This document shows positions 37,575-50,770 of a DNA stretch of 64,000 bases, one piece after another. Source of the stretch: Phascolomyces articulosus (lineage: Eukaryota > Mucoromycota > Mucoromycetes > Mucorales > Lichtheimiaceae); contig JAIXMP010000053.1 of NCBI GenBank assembly GCA_025677815.1, positions 145,593 to 209,592 of the forward strand. The letters run 5' to 3'. The translations under genes were made by a program, and so were the position numbers. The notes beneath the pieces are model-generated. The model was not told the DNA's origin and did not search any database. It saw only the letters and a program-made list of their open reading frames with translations. The stretch's first letter is position 1. Each line of letters opens with the position of its first letter.

Positions 37575-39807
37575 AGGAATAGACTGAAGATGTTGTTTGA
37601 TGGACGATGTCCGTTTTTTATAAGGATGGAAGGGTGTATGTGTTTTTTGAATTTTGAATTTTATTAAAGAGCTGTTTGAGCAAACTACTTTTTCTGCTAA
37701 ATTTGGTAAAAGTGATGAATAGCGGAAAGAGCCCCCTCTATTGAGGATTACGTAAATACTTATATAATTTGCACATTTGCAAATTGCATCGTTATTTTCA
37801 AGTGTTGCATCTTATCGGATGTAAATTCACCTTTTATTTTGCAAAGAATGAGCGAAATCACACCTGTTGCAGCTTAATGAGGTAATTTCATGTGTAATCA
37901 AAAGCCTTTATCTACTTTACAATATAATACCTATAGGCGCAGGTCAATTCAGTCTTCCTCAATAATTAATATAAATCTTAACATACTTTACAATATAGTA
38001 CAATAGGTTTATGGGAGTACAACGCATGACAGCATGAGTAATACAAAGATACTGGACACCTCGGTTTTTGCAATTACTCGATTTCTGCACCAAAATTGTT
38101 GGAATTAGCACTGTTGCAAAAAGTGGGAGAAAACTGTATTATTTTCCAAGGTATTATACACAGCTACTCCATTTGATAGGTGATACACTGGTTTACTATC
38201 AAATACAATGAATACCCAATCTTTAAACTAAATTATTCGAAAAAAAAAATGATATGAACAGAAATCATTTTGTTGGCTAACCGATTCATTTACTTGAATT
38301 TTTTTATGCTGTTTGCAGGCATGATGCGATCCAGGGTTGTTTTTGGTATTTTATAGATTTAAATCAACTGTGTACGAGCAAAAAACAGTTCTGGGGTGTA
38401 CACCATATCATTCACGAAAAATCTCCATATTATTTGTAAAAAAATCTTGACCTTTACTAGCGAACATATTGTTACTGTCCACTTGTGTACAATATTACCA
38501 TTCATATACGAAAGAAAAATGGTCTTTATATATATGAAATCTCATCTTTCACCAATGAATCCAACGAATAAAATTGTTTTTTACGCACAAGTGAATAAAT
38601 CTCACCATTTATTAACGAACAAATTACACTTGTTAGTGAACAAAGTCACCCCTCATATGCGAACAAATCTAACTTCTATTAATAAACAAAATTCTGTACT
38701 ATCACTCCAAATATTACCCTATTTGGTAACTTGGACCCCTTGTGGGCACCACATTTGAACTTCTCAAACGTAACCGTCAATTTTGAGGTGTTACTCTCAT
38801 ATCTCAGTACATATATGTAATAATATATATATGAATATATGTAATCACAGTTATTTTCAAAAATATGTATGCAACTAACACTAGCAGATTTAATTTTGTT
38901 GAACAAAGGTATATGTATTTTTATATGACTTTAGTGCAAGTACAGCCTAATATGACTTTGTTTATTGTTATATTACTTACATAGAATAATACACGGGTTA
39001 TAGTAGCAGATGTTGTACTAAAATATCTAGCAATTAACCATATTGATTGTGTAGTTTATAGAAGTTAAGAAAAATTGCAATTTGTGTAAGGGTGAGGTGT
39101 CCGCAAGACTGAAATGTAGGGTGCCCATAGCAATTCCTTACCATGAATATCATGGATAAAAGCTATTATTAATTTGTTTGTTATTTTTGTATCTTCGTAA
39201 CAGCACCTCACACTGATTCTCGTCTTCACTATTTTTTTTTTCAATTCAGGAGAGTAGGTTATTCGTAAATACATATTTGGAATTAGTTTCAGTATATTTA
39301 GCAATAGATATAGGTGACGTGATATGAAATAAAAGTACATCATAAAAAAATAGGAACCGAACATATAACACAGCGCTACTCCATGGGCAAAATATTAGGA
39401 TGTCTTCAGGAAGGAAAGGGGAAAGATCCAAAAGATTTTTGCATAATACATTAACACGATCTATTTCACTAAATTATGTTTGGCGATAAATTTCTTAATA
39501 ACAGGAAAGATAAAGAGAGTATATGTCAAATATATCCTTAGCCATCATACATTAAGCTTTGTTATTTAAGTATGAATTATTTCATTAATTTTCAAAAACG
39601 GTCAGAGTTTTGACCACTTTCGAGGTTCAACCCTTAAACGAGATCGATCTTTTGGTGCCAAAATTTCCAATCGCTGTTTCAATTTCGCGTAATTACTAGC
39701 CAAACCAAAAACAGAATCCTCGAATTCAAAAATGAAACAGTGCGCAGTGATGTTTTTGAATCCTGTTTTTTTTTTGTTCATACACTTTCTTTTTTAAAAC
39801 CATTACA
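37575..39807. other. Intergenic region with no gene
   Basis: The first ~165 bp are probably the LINE 5' leader. The rest is AT-rich. Between about 38390 and 38710 a degenerate short motif recurs (GCGAACATA, ACGAACAAA, GTGAACAAA, GCGAACAAA, spaced about 25-60 bp), suggesting an old minisatellite. I see no coding sequence. Confidence 0.4.
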
Positions 39808-41498
39808 ATGAATCGAACAGGAACTCTGCGCAGCCAAACCTTGATGATCGGGAAATCGGGTTCTTTTGTAGTGTCATATCAAGTAAATACTTGTAATTCA
39901 TTAAGCTCTCTTTTTCTACCATATTCATTTTTTTGGGTTTCAACAATGTTTCGTGTATAGGAAGAAGATGCACAATGTCCTGTCTGTAAAAGTGACAAAT
40001 ACCTCACACCGAACTTAAAGCTTCTTGTTTCTCCGTGTTTTCATAAAATGTACATTGAAAAGGGATAGAAGGATTGATGAATTTTGAATCTGCCGGAGAG
40101 TACAATTTATTTATCGCTTGTTTTCTATTCAGGTGTGAATCGTGTATAGATCGATTATTTAGTGCTGGGCCCGCACCATGTCCAATCTGTCAACAAATCC
40201 TTCGAAAAAATCAATTCATGTCCCAGATATTTGAAGATCTCGAAGTCGAGAAAGAAGTACGGATACGGAAACGAGTGAATAAAGTGTAAGTGAAGATCCA
40301 TTCAAGTATAAATATGACGAATGATTTGTTTATGACACTATTTGCTGATGACTACTGTAACAATGGGAATTAGTTTCAATAAAAGACCAGAAGACTTTCC
40401 AAGTTTACGGCTATACAACGACTATTTGGAAGAAGTAGAGGATATAAGTAAGGAGGATAAGAATTCAACGTTTGAAAGCATCATCTATGGCTAATGTACC
40501 TGTCATTATTAGCATTTAATTTGATGAACGAAGTTGATGTTGCAGAGACTGAAGCTAGAATTACAGCATATGAAATGGAGAATAAGGATAGTATAGCAGC
40601 AAATGAGGCTAGAATGGTAAGTAGCAGTATTAGGTTTAAGCTCATGCCCACATTTGATTACATTACCTTATTCCTCCAAACTATAAACGAAACTAAATCC
40701 TTAAATTTTGTAGGTCAATGAGCAACGCTATAAAAATTTTCAAGACGAACTTGAGAAACAGCAACGAGAACAAAAGCGAGAGGATTACATGAAATTATTA
40801 GAAGAAGAACGTCGACAGAAAGAACATGAAAAGGCAGAAATTATTAAAGAATTAGTAAGTAGTTTTTTAGATTTATAATTTTTATTTGAATAGCCCTTTA
40901 GGAATAGTATATCTATATCTATGATTGTTGCTGTTGTTGTTCTGGACGGGGATAGGAACCAGCACAGATGTTAGAGAGAGAGAGGGAAACCGAAGGAAAA
41001 TATGTTCTCTGACTCAGTGTATGTTACAAGGCAACATCGAACAAATCTGCACAAGCAGTACTAGCTACTCGCCAATCTATTACATTAAAGAGGTCATCTG
41101 CTCTACGACAACAATCCGAAAATAGTAGTCCAGCTAGATTATCTATGCCATCATGGATTACGACAGCTATGGATAATGATGCTGAGATGAAGGAATCAGA
41201 CGATCAACCCTTCGATCCATTCGAATATCAATATCAGTATACTAACAATTTCACAGTGTATAGTGGTTATGATGATCCGTAAGTTGAACATGTGAAAAAT
41301 ATAGAGAGGAATGAGAATAGTTATCTCGTCAAGAACCATCTAAAATATGTATTTTTATATATTTAATTTAGATCAACCGAATATCTTCATAACAACAAAC
41401 GAGCACGCGCCGGTGGATTTGAAGCAAAATACGCATTTGATCGAGCACTTAACGATTCGTTTACGGGTATTACCTGTATGCCAGTGGAAGGCAACTGA
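39808..41498 (+). CDS. TFB3: CDK-activating kinase assembly factor MAT1 / TFIIH subunit Tfb3
   Basis: Ring-finger subunit that assembles Cdk7-cyclin H and tethers it to TFIIH for promoter opening, RNA polymerase II CTD phosphorylation and repair. Exons are 39808-39882, 39961-40049, 40133-40285, 40374-40447, 40513-40616, 40714-40854, 41031-41278 and 41372-41498, giving 336 residues, close to the usual ~310-320. The C3HC4 RING is at about 28-78 (CPVCKSDKYL, SPCFHKMCESC, APCPICQQILRK). The MAT1 core follows: VRIRKRVNKVFNKRPEDFPS, then the coiled coil DELEKQQREQKREDYMKLLE. The C-terminus GGFEAKYAFDRALNDSFTG matches the Cdk7-cyclin H-binding tail. The intron at 40855-41030 was chosen because it joins IIKEL to ATSNKSAQ in phase; the alternative reading hits a stop. 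No other gene is operonic with it. Confidence 0.92.
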
Positions 41499-42011
41499 AG
41501 ATTAAAATAAATTCAATAGATGGTATACTTATTACATTCAAATAACAATGTGTACATGCTCAACAATAGGAAGGGTCGAGAGTAACGGAATAATAAAACT
41601 GTACAATAATCAAGTATGAAAGGGGAAGGCTGAATGCATTGTGTGAAGAATATGGAACAGAAGTATAAGAAAAAAGAAAAAAGAAAAGGAGATTGTGTAA
41701 AAAAGATAAAGATAGTTGCGCTAAACAAGTAAAATTGCGATCTAAAGAAGAACGAGAATTAGTCGTATAAGAAGAGGAATGAGATAGAAGAAAAGAATGA
41801 GAGAGAGAGATCATGATCATGATCATAATAGATCAGCCTTGAATGACACAACTAAGCCTATACTTCATTCCAAGATACGAGAGGTAAAAGCGTGCGGGAA
41901 AAACTCGTATACTTTTCAGCTGAGGAAAATTACTATCTATTTTTGCTAAATGTTTATTATGGCGTTTTACCGACATATGTTTTACCATACATATTGTATC
42001 CGAAATTAAAT
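41499..42011. other. Convergent intergenic region
   Basis: 3' flank between Tfb3 and the WWE-like gene. AT- and GA-rich, with (GA)n near 41800-41813 and a GATCATGATCAT run near 41811-41826. No gene seen. Confidence 0.4.
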
Positions 42012-42506
42012 TTATAACTTGCCTTTGATGTCAACATAAATTCCTATATATATGCCACCCACAACTTTTAGTTTCCACGATAACATTCGTACAAAAATAG
42101 ATAAAAAGAGTCAAAAAAAAACATTCTTACCACCCATTGTGAATGCCTGCTCAATCTTGAAGTGGTTTTCGCTTTGAAATGGCACCCATCGATTATCCCG
42201 GAAAAATAACCAAGTAACTTCCTGTGGATAATCCGTCATAGGTGGCTCAGACGATGTACCAGGCTCAACAGTCATTTTAATATCATTGGCTTGGAAAGAA
42301 GTGTCGAATGAAAAGGGTTGGTTATTATGATTAAGTCCAGATGATGCTGTTGCTGTTGGTGTAGTTCCTCTTAGTAGTGATGGTGGTGTTTGAACTAGTG
42401 GGGTATGGGGTGATCTGGTTTGAATATTATTACTATCGAAGAGTTGAGTTAAGCAATTGTAATGGTGGTTAGAACTAAGTGGGGTCAGTGGAGAAGGGGG
42501 TTGCAT
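42012..42506 (-). CDS. Small protein with a WWE-like C-terminal domain
   Basis: Two exons on the minus strand, 42506-42131 and 42043-42012, joined in phase across an 87-bp intron with donor GTAAGA, give 135 residues. The first 90 residues are Ser/Thr/Pro-rich and probably disordered. The C-terminus reads VTWLFFRDNRWVPFQSENHF, then KIEQAFTMGG and, after the intron, IYVDIKGKL. The pattern of Trp, WxPF, Asn, IExA and YVDI fits the WWE fold, which binds poly- or iso-ADP-ribose in E3 ligases and PARPs, or the related N-terminal region of DDHD phospholipases. No catalytic partner domain follows, so this may be a stand-alone reader, a truncated gene, or the first part of a gene whose later exons I missed. 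An alternative start lies upstream at 42677. Confidence 0.45.
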
Positions 42507-44729
42507 GTGCTTAAATGAAGTAGAAATAAAACGAGAGAAAAGGAAAAAGTGTGGGAGAGAGTGAATATTGAGAACGTGAATCATAGTTACTTCAACAGCG
42601 ACAACTAAAATGGAAGTTTCGCTATTATTCAATTTCCAACTTTGATCTTCTGTAAAAATATACACACGATAAGACAACTGAACAATTATTTCTACGATAT
42701 CTACATATAGTATTTATTATCACCAAAAAGTTATTTTTTTTAGTTTCATAAAAGCATACAGGACATTGGATCAATTACTGTACATAATTTTTGTTGGTTA
42801 GTAAGTATCATACAATCAAATTTGGCACCACTACAAATGTCTCGGAATGCTATTCGTTACCATCAGTAAGAACAATAGTAAAGGTAGAATATATGAATTA
42901 CACATTGCTGTATAAATATAAAGAGTGTCTTTACAAACCTAACATTAATAGCATCGATTTTCCTTTTTACCTTTATAGTTCTTTCACTCACACTAATAAA
43001 TATATATTTCTGGCTGCTTTCTAATGAAAAGTAGATGCATCATATTCAATTTTATTCAACTGATCTTACAATCAATCACTTTTATTCATACTCCAATTAT
43101 AGTTATTCATAGACAGCTCAGTATGCACAAAACAAATGGTCTTAAGCAAACAATCTTAAGAAATGATACCCAATGGTTCCTGAAATTTTGTCCAGGGAAT
43201 ATTGTTATTTGAATGAGCGAACCAGCTTTGTACGCGAATAGCATCCAATTTACAATCCTCTACACCTACACAACTGCATTGCAGATTTCTTTATGTAGTG
43301 TACCTTTTTCTTCCCATTGCACTTTTTACGATTTCTATATAGTCACAACCGGTATTTATTGAGAATTGGTTTTCAATAACAATCCTATCATTTTGCTCTC
43401 TCATTATAATTGTGAACAAGTTTCTTTAATAAGAAATAAAACATTCGATGTTGGCATTAATTAAAATTTAATATTTTACCCACTTGTTACAACGATACTA
43501 CCTGTGGAACGAAAATCACCATAAAAAAAATAGAATGAACGACCACTTTTAGCTACACTGTAGTACATACCTGTAAGCACCAGTCAAGTGTCACAGTTAA
43601 GTGACCAATCCTTATCATCAATATGGTGCAAGCAATCTTAAATAGACATTTTTTTACTTTTTTCAAAATTGAACTACTCTTTGGATTGCTAAGCTTTTTT
43701 ATAATATATCTCAGGATTTATAAAGTTGAACATATATAGAATATTATTCCTAAGACAGATTTTTGATAATCTTAATAATAATCTTGCAGATATATTTTAA
43801 AAAATGAAAATTAAGTAGAGAGACCCATGGAAAGCAACAGCTTTTTTTATGCTAGCACATCCATATATAACTGGCAAATTTCCATATTTGGATGATGCAT
43901 ACTTGCACCATCAAAAAAATACCCCTTCTTAATGAAGTAGGCATAAAACATAGAGAACTATTTCTTTGTCTTTCTTGACCAATATATTTTAAATTTGTAG
44001 CATAATGAAGCAAAGTTATTAGGAAGAGTTTATATTTGTCATGGAACAAGTTATGGAGTTTTATTGAAATATATACTGCTGGCATAAGCAGTCTTGATGT
44101 CAAAAAAAGATATAAACCCCACTATTGTTTTAGATTGAACTAAAATGAATTTATCATCCAAGTCATTTACTCTATTTTTTTTTCTCATCTCAATTAGAAG
44201 TCTCTTCTTTATTCTATTTTTTTATCCATCACATTTATATTGATAGTGTTTTTTAAGTTTATATTTATAAATATAAAGTATATATGGCTCAACCCTACTC
44301 CCTAATTTTTATTATTATTACCTTATTGTTACATTCAACTATATGATGAACTATTCAATTTTCTTATCTTTTCTTATTTTCATCAACAACACTACCACCA
44401 TTATTATCTTATTTAATATAACTTCCTACCATCATACCCCTATTGAACCATATAGTGTATAGCTTTTATACTTTTTTATTTAAAAAAAATACTTATAGTA
44501 GGGGGCTTCAGAAATAAATCCCTATTAAAATCCCTAAATTTTTACTTAACAATAATTGGTTCATCATTTCTATAGCCAATAAGATAAACTGTTCCTAAAA
44601 CTACTTTTTTTATTTAATTTCTTTCTCTTAAAACTTTATAAAACCAACATGCCAAATGATAATTCTTGAGCTACTATATTGAGATGTATAGAGCATGCAT
44701 GCTAGGCAACTATATTATTAGAAGCTACT
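42507..44729. other. AT-rich region with no gene
   Basis: About 2.2 kb without supported coding sequence. The last ~600 bp (44140-44700) are pyrimidine-rich on the plus strand and may belong to the left end of the Harbinger-type relic that follows. No clear terminal inverted repeat was found. Confidence 0.35.
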
Positions 44730-45766
44730 ATGAGTGCAGGATGTAGCCCTAGTAAAGAAAGAAAAAGGTTGCTGCATGATATCGAATTTTATACTGATCT
44801 TCAATATAAAATGAAAAAGAGCTGGTATCTTAATGATAGTTACAAAAGTACCACCACAATATCAGAATACCAAGATAAGTTCAGTAAATTAGATAATAAG
44901 CATATGTGCAAAGTAGTATGCATGAACAAGAAGACATTTAAAAAAGTTATAAAAGAAATCAGCAGCTATTATGAGTTTAGTAAAAAAAAAAAAAGGAAGA
45001 CTAGGTGTAAACAGAGATCTCTATATGACCAGCTTGCAATTACTTTAGAAAGATTAGCACAGAATAATACTGGAACTTCTGCAGAACTATTGGCATTATA
45101 TTGGGGTGTTAGTGTTGGTGCCATTTCTGACTATATCACACATGTTATTAATACATTATATGAACTTATACCCAAGTATATTTACTTGCTAGATGAAACT
45201 GAAAGGCAAGAAATTACATAAGCTATATAGGGTTTATTAATAGTATATATATCATTTTGGGCTAGAAACCAGCCATTGATAGAGAGGTGTATATAAATCA
45301 GAAAGGATCTTATTAGTACAATGTACAAATTGTTTGTGACCATTGTTGTAAAATCCACATCATATATACTGGATGGCCTAGTAGTAAGAATGATTCTAGT
45401 ATATTCAGTCAAATGAGAGTTTCCAAGAAACCAGATGAATTCTTTAAAAATGAAAGCAAGGAATACATTATTAGAGATAGAGGTTATAGGTTGATGGAAA
45501 GGATGTTGGTTTCTTATAGAGAGAATCAAATCAGTGATAATGAAACCAAAAGTCAGTTCAACACTGCTTTGGCTAGGATAAGAGCTATTAACAAAAACAC
45601 CATTGAAGTACTCAAGAATCAATGGAGAGTTTTGAAAAATATACATAAGCAAATTAATAAAAAAGGAGATAGCTTACCAATTAGCATAAGTATTATAATA
45701 GCTGCTGTTCTCTATAACATGATGATCAAATTCAATAATCTATTGCCAGAATCAGTAGAAAACTGA
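44730..45766 (+). pseudogene. Harbinger/PIF (HARBI1-like) DDE transposase relic
   Basis: The first open piece, 44730-45221, has the N-terminal helix-turn-helix region typical of this family: MNKKTFKKVIKEIS, then LERLAQNNTGTSAELLALYW and GVSVGAISDYITHVI. The next ~190 bp read as damaged coding sequence with stops. It keeps a match to the central strand motif (VCDHCCKIH, then TGWPSSKNDSSIFS, which holds the second catalytic Asp). The last piece, 45413-45766, carries the C-terminal part (RDRGYRLMERMLVSYRENQI, then LKNQWRVLKNI). The first catalytic Asp cannot be found and the position of the catalytic Glu reads AIN, so the enzyme is dead. The adjacent hAT element inserted about 90 bp downstream. 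Confidence 0.8.
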
Positions 45767-45857
45767 GATGTAAATAAATGAAGTAACAAAATAACTTCAA
45801 ATGCTACAACATGGAGAGATGAGTTAAAAGATACAATACTTCTCAACCATAAAAACA

Positions 45858-45975
45858 TAGGGTTCCCCACGGTTCGGTTCGGTTCGATTCTTCTAAGGAA
45901 TCGAACTGAACTGAACCATATAGGAACTGAGGAACCATGGGCAGAACCGAGAACCGAAAACCAAGAATTCATATA
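45858..45975. repeat. hAT left terminal and subterminal inverted repeats
   Basis: Terminal TAGGGTTCCCCA is followed by GGTTCGGTTCGGTTCGATTC (45871-45890), and its near-complement GAATCGAACTGAACTGAACC lies at about 45898-45917, forming a palindromic subterminal block. Further GAACCGAGAACCGAAAACC units end near 45962. Repeated short motifs of this kind are typical transposase-binding sites. Confidence 0.8.
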
Positions 45976-47726
45976 TATATAAATGGATGCAAATGTACAA
46001 ACAAAACCCATATATTCAAATCAATAAAGGCAATAATTGTTATAGACTACTATAAAATATAATAAAAAACATTTTGAAATTGATATCTTTATTATGAATA
46101 ATATTTTAAACTATGCTATATCTTATGTACATAGTACTAAATGCTAAAAAAGCAAATACTATGGCCTCTATCTTTAATAATCCCCAGTTTCATACTGTAT
46201 GTGCATTGGATTGTAAAAGAAGACGATTCTGGTGTAGGTGCTTAGTGAGTATTACATATGTATAATAAAAAATCACATCCAATCACCCAATACCTTTATA
46301 AAAACAAAGTATCCAAAAACAGAACCATTCCAAAAGGGAGAACAGATTGCACCTGAAAGACTGTCATTGCTGCGTAAAAAAATCGATGATCATGTTGAGT
46401 AGATCATAAAAGAATATAGTCATCACCTTGTGAAAAAGGCATACAAAAAAAGATAATGTTGATTGTGGACGACGTCAAAAATAAGAGGATGATTATTGTA
46501 TCATCGTAGTAAAACGTTTCCAAAATAAAAAAAATGATCCGCTTCGAACATATCCTATATAAAGTAATTCTGCAATAAAAATAAATAGTGTAAATGGATT
46601 ATGAAGTAAAATAATTGTTATGACTGCAAAAAAAAGTATACAAAAAAAAGAAGCTTGATAAGATGGATGAGTCGTCGTTTGGTGTAGAAAACGAATATTT
46701 CCAAATTAAAAATGTTGTCGTGCTAAGCATTTTTTTTCTTCAAAAAAAAAAAAAAAAAAAAAGATGATTGTGGCACTGTAAAAAGGATCACTGTTAAAAA
46801 ATGGGAAAAACCTCTTAAGTCCATCCAAAAGAAAAAAAACCGACTATTGAGTCAAACAGTAAATATCAAGGCTACTGTATCATAAACATCGTTTATCCAA
46901 AAAAGAATTGATTGATCACTAGACTTACTGTGAATAAAAGAACAGTTGATAAAAAAAATAGCTGTTGTTTGCAAAGATATGATGATGAATATGTTGTGCA
47001 TATGTCGCAAAGTAGCTGAAAGGAGAATAATACCAGAAAAAAAAATTACTATTTTGAATTGACCATTAAAATATGATTGTCGTATTGAAAAAATGATTCA
47101 ATCGTAAATAAGTTGTTGGATTGAATGGCTGTTGTACCATATAGTAAATAGTGATTTTTCAAAACGATTGTTGTTATTACATTATATTGGCAGTATTTTT
47201 TTTCCAAAAGAAAATAAGATCCGTAAATCTGTGTTGAATAAGCATTGTAAAACGTTTCTTTTAGTATAAAAAATAGTCGTGTCGAAAAGGATATAAAAGA
47301 ATACATAGGTATATCGTAAAAGACAATAGTTCCAAAATGAAAAAGTAGCCGATTGTTGAAAGAGAAAGAGTATGTGTGCTTTATTAAACAAAATAATAAA
47401 GAAAGAAATGTTAAAGAAAGGATAACGCGTAGTACAATTACTTTTTTGGATTTGCAACCAACTCCTTGCAAAATGTTTCAATTACTATACTTTTGACATT
47501 ATGTAACAACAACTTTTTGAAAAAGATATCCATTCATGTAAATAATAAATTTAGGCAATGCTTCAATATATTTCATTATTATTATCAATTGAATATGAAT
47601 CAAAAGTATATATAAAGCTTTTATTTTTTTCAAAAAAAAAAAGTCCATTATCTTTTTTTAACATACCATTATTTTACCTCACCATAACTACTACTTTATT
47701 TTCTTTCTCCAGCCTTATTTATAACA
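45976..47726. other. hAT 5' non-coding region with degenerate A-rich periodicity
   Basis: Between the left terminal repeat and the transposase start. From about 46340 to 47470 the sequence repeatedly shows a poly-A run, then GATNATTGTTG-like sequence, then GTAAAACGTTTCCAAAA-like sequence (46506, 46676, 47247, 47316). This suggests a badly decayed minisatellite of tens of base pairs per unit. A run of about 22 A lies near 46742-46762. No gene is seen. Confidence 0.4.
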
Positions 47727-49729
47727 ATGCCATACCAAACCGGTTCTTCTTCTAGCAATCCCCTTGGTGCTCTTCATGATGATGATTTGGTAATAATAAT
47801 TATATATTATGTCAATTATATTCACCTACTGTGTTACTTGAAAGAACTTCATGCTGATGGATGTGTTTACTGTCTTTTATAGAATATGTCCTCACCTTCC
47901 GACTCTCCCATTCCTGCCCAATTTCAACGCACTTTATCTGCCATGTCTACCGATTTCCCTAATCTTAGCAACAATACTGATACTGAATCTGTCGCTAATT
48001 CCATTTCTCAATCCCGAGGTCAGACATCATCATCAGAAGAAAGTTGGGTCATCAAGTACAATTATGGTGAACGAACTAAAGATGCTGAAGGCAAGGATCG
48101 AATTAAATGTAAGGTCGGATCTTGCACAAAGACCTATGTAGTACAAGATGGAAATACCTCGGGTCTGATCAAGCATTTAAGAATGAGCCATAGTATCACA
48201 GTTAGTAGTGGTCCCCATACTAGTGAAAAGCGAGTTGGTGGTCCCTTGGATTCTTTTATGCAGACTAGTGCTCACATCTTTTCGGCGGATGAATTTATCA
48301 AGGCCTTCATCAAGTTTATCGTCAAGAGCAAGCTGCCATTCACCATGGCTGACAATAGAGAGTTGCAAGAATTCTTGAACATTGTACAATGTGCACCTAC
48401 AATAGAAAGCATTCAGCTCCTAAGTGCCAAAACAATTATAAGAAAGGTAAAATATTATACTCCTTTTCTCCCCATTTTACTTTATATATGAATATATAAA
48501 TATACGAATGATATTAATTTTTTTTTACCTTTTTGTGTTTAGACCAAAGAAGAATATGAGGGATATAAGAAGCAGTTGCAACACTTGTTAGGTAAACTCC
48601 CTGCAATATCATGCATGCTCGATGGTTAGACCAGTCCATATAATGATTCTTTCCTTACTGTCATGGGCCACTGGATCTGTACCTCCACTTGGACAATGAA
48701 AGAAGTGATCCTGGGTTTTGAACCATTGAGTAGTCCACACTCAGCCGAAAACTTGGCTGATGCTTTTTTGCGCGTCACAAACGATTTTGATCTTAGTAGC
48801 AAGCTTTTTACTATTACTATGGACAATGCATCAAACATGAAGAAAATAGCTTGCATAATTGAAGCACGTTGTACAGAGCAAACTGGTGAGTTGAAAATAT
48901 ACTTTACATATTCAATATATTCTATATATAAAGTAATAAACATAATTATTAATATAAATACATGTACATCATATATAGGCCATTCTGTGCAAAGAAACAC
49001 TATATTCTATGTCTTGGACATATCCTCAATTTGGCATTTCAAGATATTTTGCATTGGGGTATGGGAGTGCCGTATATTGAAGATGATAAAGATTCCAAAG
49101 ACGGTAATAGTGTTGGTGCAGATAATGACAGTGACGATAATGATGAGATAGCTAATAGAACAGATAGTAGTGAGGATCAAGATTGAGAACTTATGAGTTC
49201 GCTCATAAAGCTACGAAAAGGCATTACAAAGATAAGGTATATTAATATCATTTTTTTTATAAAAAAAATCTTTATTTAAAGCAAGAAAAGAAATCCATAA
49301 AATAACCATCCAGTTATTTAATATTTGATATATAGATCCTCACCTCAACGAACTGAGAAGTTTATGCTGCATCAAAGGATCGAGATGACATCTACCTTGA
49401 AGTTATCATTGGATGTACCCACCTGTTGGAATTCCACATATGAAATGCTATCATGCACATCTATGCTAAAGGGTCCATACACATCTACCTGTGCGTCTAT
49501 TGAAGAGTTACAGGAATTCTAGTTGACTGAAGCTGAATGGATTTGCGTTGAACAGGTCAAGATCTTACTTGCCGAGTTTTGGAGGGCAACCATGGAACTT
49601 TCTGTAAGTAAAGGACATACAACGATCAATCAGGCGATTGTTCGTTATAATTGCATAATAGATTCCTTAGAAGATGAAGCTCTTGAAAGTTATCCAACTG
49701 AATTACAAGTAGCAGCAAAGCATGGGTTG

Positions 49730-50300
49730 TGTGGCATATTTACATATCCATACTTCTTCTCATATATATTATCACCGATTCTGCTACATCGTGTTATCAC
49801 AAATAATAAATAATAATATAAATAAATAATATCGGTTGCCTCACATAATCCTCATTCCAATAATAATACAATAATAATGATCCTGGTATAATATCCTATA
49901 CACAATAATTATCAAATAATACAAATACTACCATACCTTCTCATTGTACGAGTAAGAGCGTAAAAGTAATAATAATCATCTAATGACTAATGGTCAACAA
50001 ATATATATATGTACAACAAATATAATTATATCTCCTCATGTTGTGTTATATCACCATGAACACCACCTATAATATATATCCGTTATATCAAGCAAATGCA
50101 ATATTAACAAACTACCATGATCAATGATTAAGTGGCATGGATAAGAAAATATATAAATACTGTACTTGTAAAACTAGAATATAATTATCTTTATTATCAT
50201 CTTTATCATTATAATAAATATATATCGATTCTCACAAGACTTCTTCTGTCTCTATCTCTCTTTGTCATTAATTCTATCATTAAATCTTACCCATACCACA
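49730..50300. repeat. Solo LTR inside the hAT transposase, TSD GGTTG
   Basis: 571 bp bounded by TGTGG...CCACA and flanked on both sides by GGTTG (49725-49729 and 50301-50305). Taking out the LTR and one GGTTG restores the hAT reading frame (KHG-L-SKLNKYY), which fixes both ends. It is unlike the other two LTR families in this window. Orientation cannot be decided without an internal region. Confidence 0.85.
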
Positions 50301-50770
50301 GGTTGTCAAAGCTTAATAAATATTATTGCAAGGTTGACGATACACATATATATGCAGTTATAATGGCCTTAGATCCACATATGAAGTTTTCTTAGTGGAG
50401 TATCAACAATTGGGAGCAAGAATATCAAGATCTGAGCCAGAGTATGGTGTGAGATGCTTGGTTAGATTTCCCAAGACCAGTGATGCTAATAGCAGAAGCT
50501 GACGAATGTTTACAACAGCTGCTCAGTCTGTATGGTATCCAACCACATTCCAATGATGATGAATTAGTGGCGTATTTAAGAGAAGCAGTACGAATACCAA
50601 CGTTGCAGGTGGATTGTCAAAAGGCAATAGAACTTGTGGAATTTGGTAGGTTTTTATATCAGAAAATAGAAAATGGACGGTATCAATCCTTTGAGACTTT
50701 TCTTAAAGGTTTATTATGTGAGTTCCAAAAGGAAATAATAAGTTGATTAAAGGGTTTTTACAATTACTTT

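Noticed and set aside
40925..41030. Open frame between Tfb3 exons 6 and 7 as coding
   Set aside because: In the Tfb3 frame it runs into a stop at 41010-41012; treating 40855-41030 as an intron joins two family-consistent segments in phase.
44486..44530. Terminal inverted repeat of the Harbinger relic near GTAGGGGGCTTC
   Set aside because: No inverted counterpart or TTA/TAA duplication was found on the right; resemblance to sequence near 61480 is in direct orientation and short.
45880..45890. tRNA B-box-like GGTTCGATTC
   Set aside because: It lies within the iterated GGTTC units of the hAT terminus; no A-box or cloverleaf fits around it.
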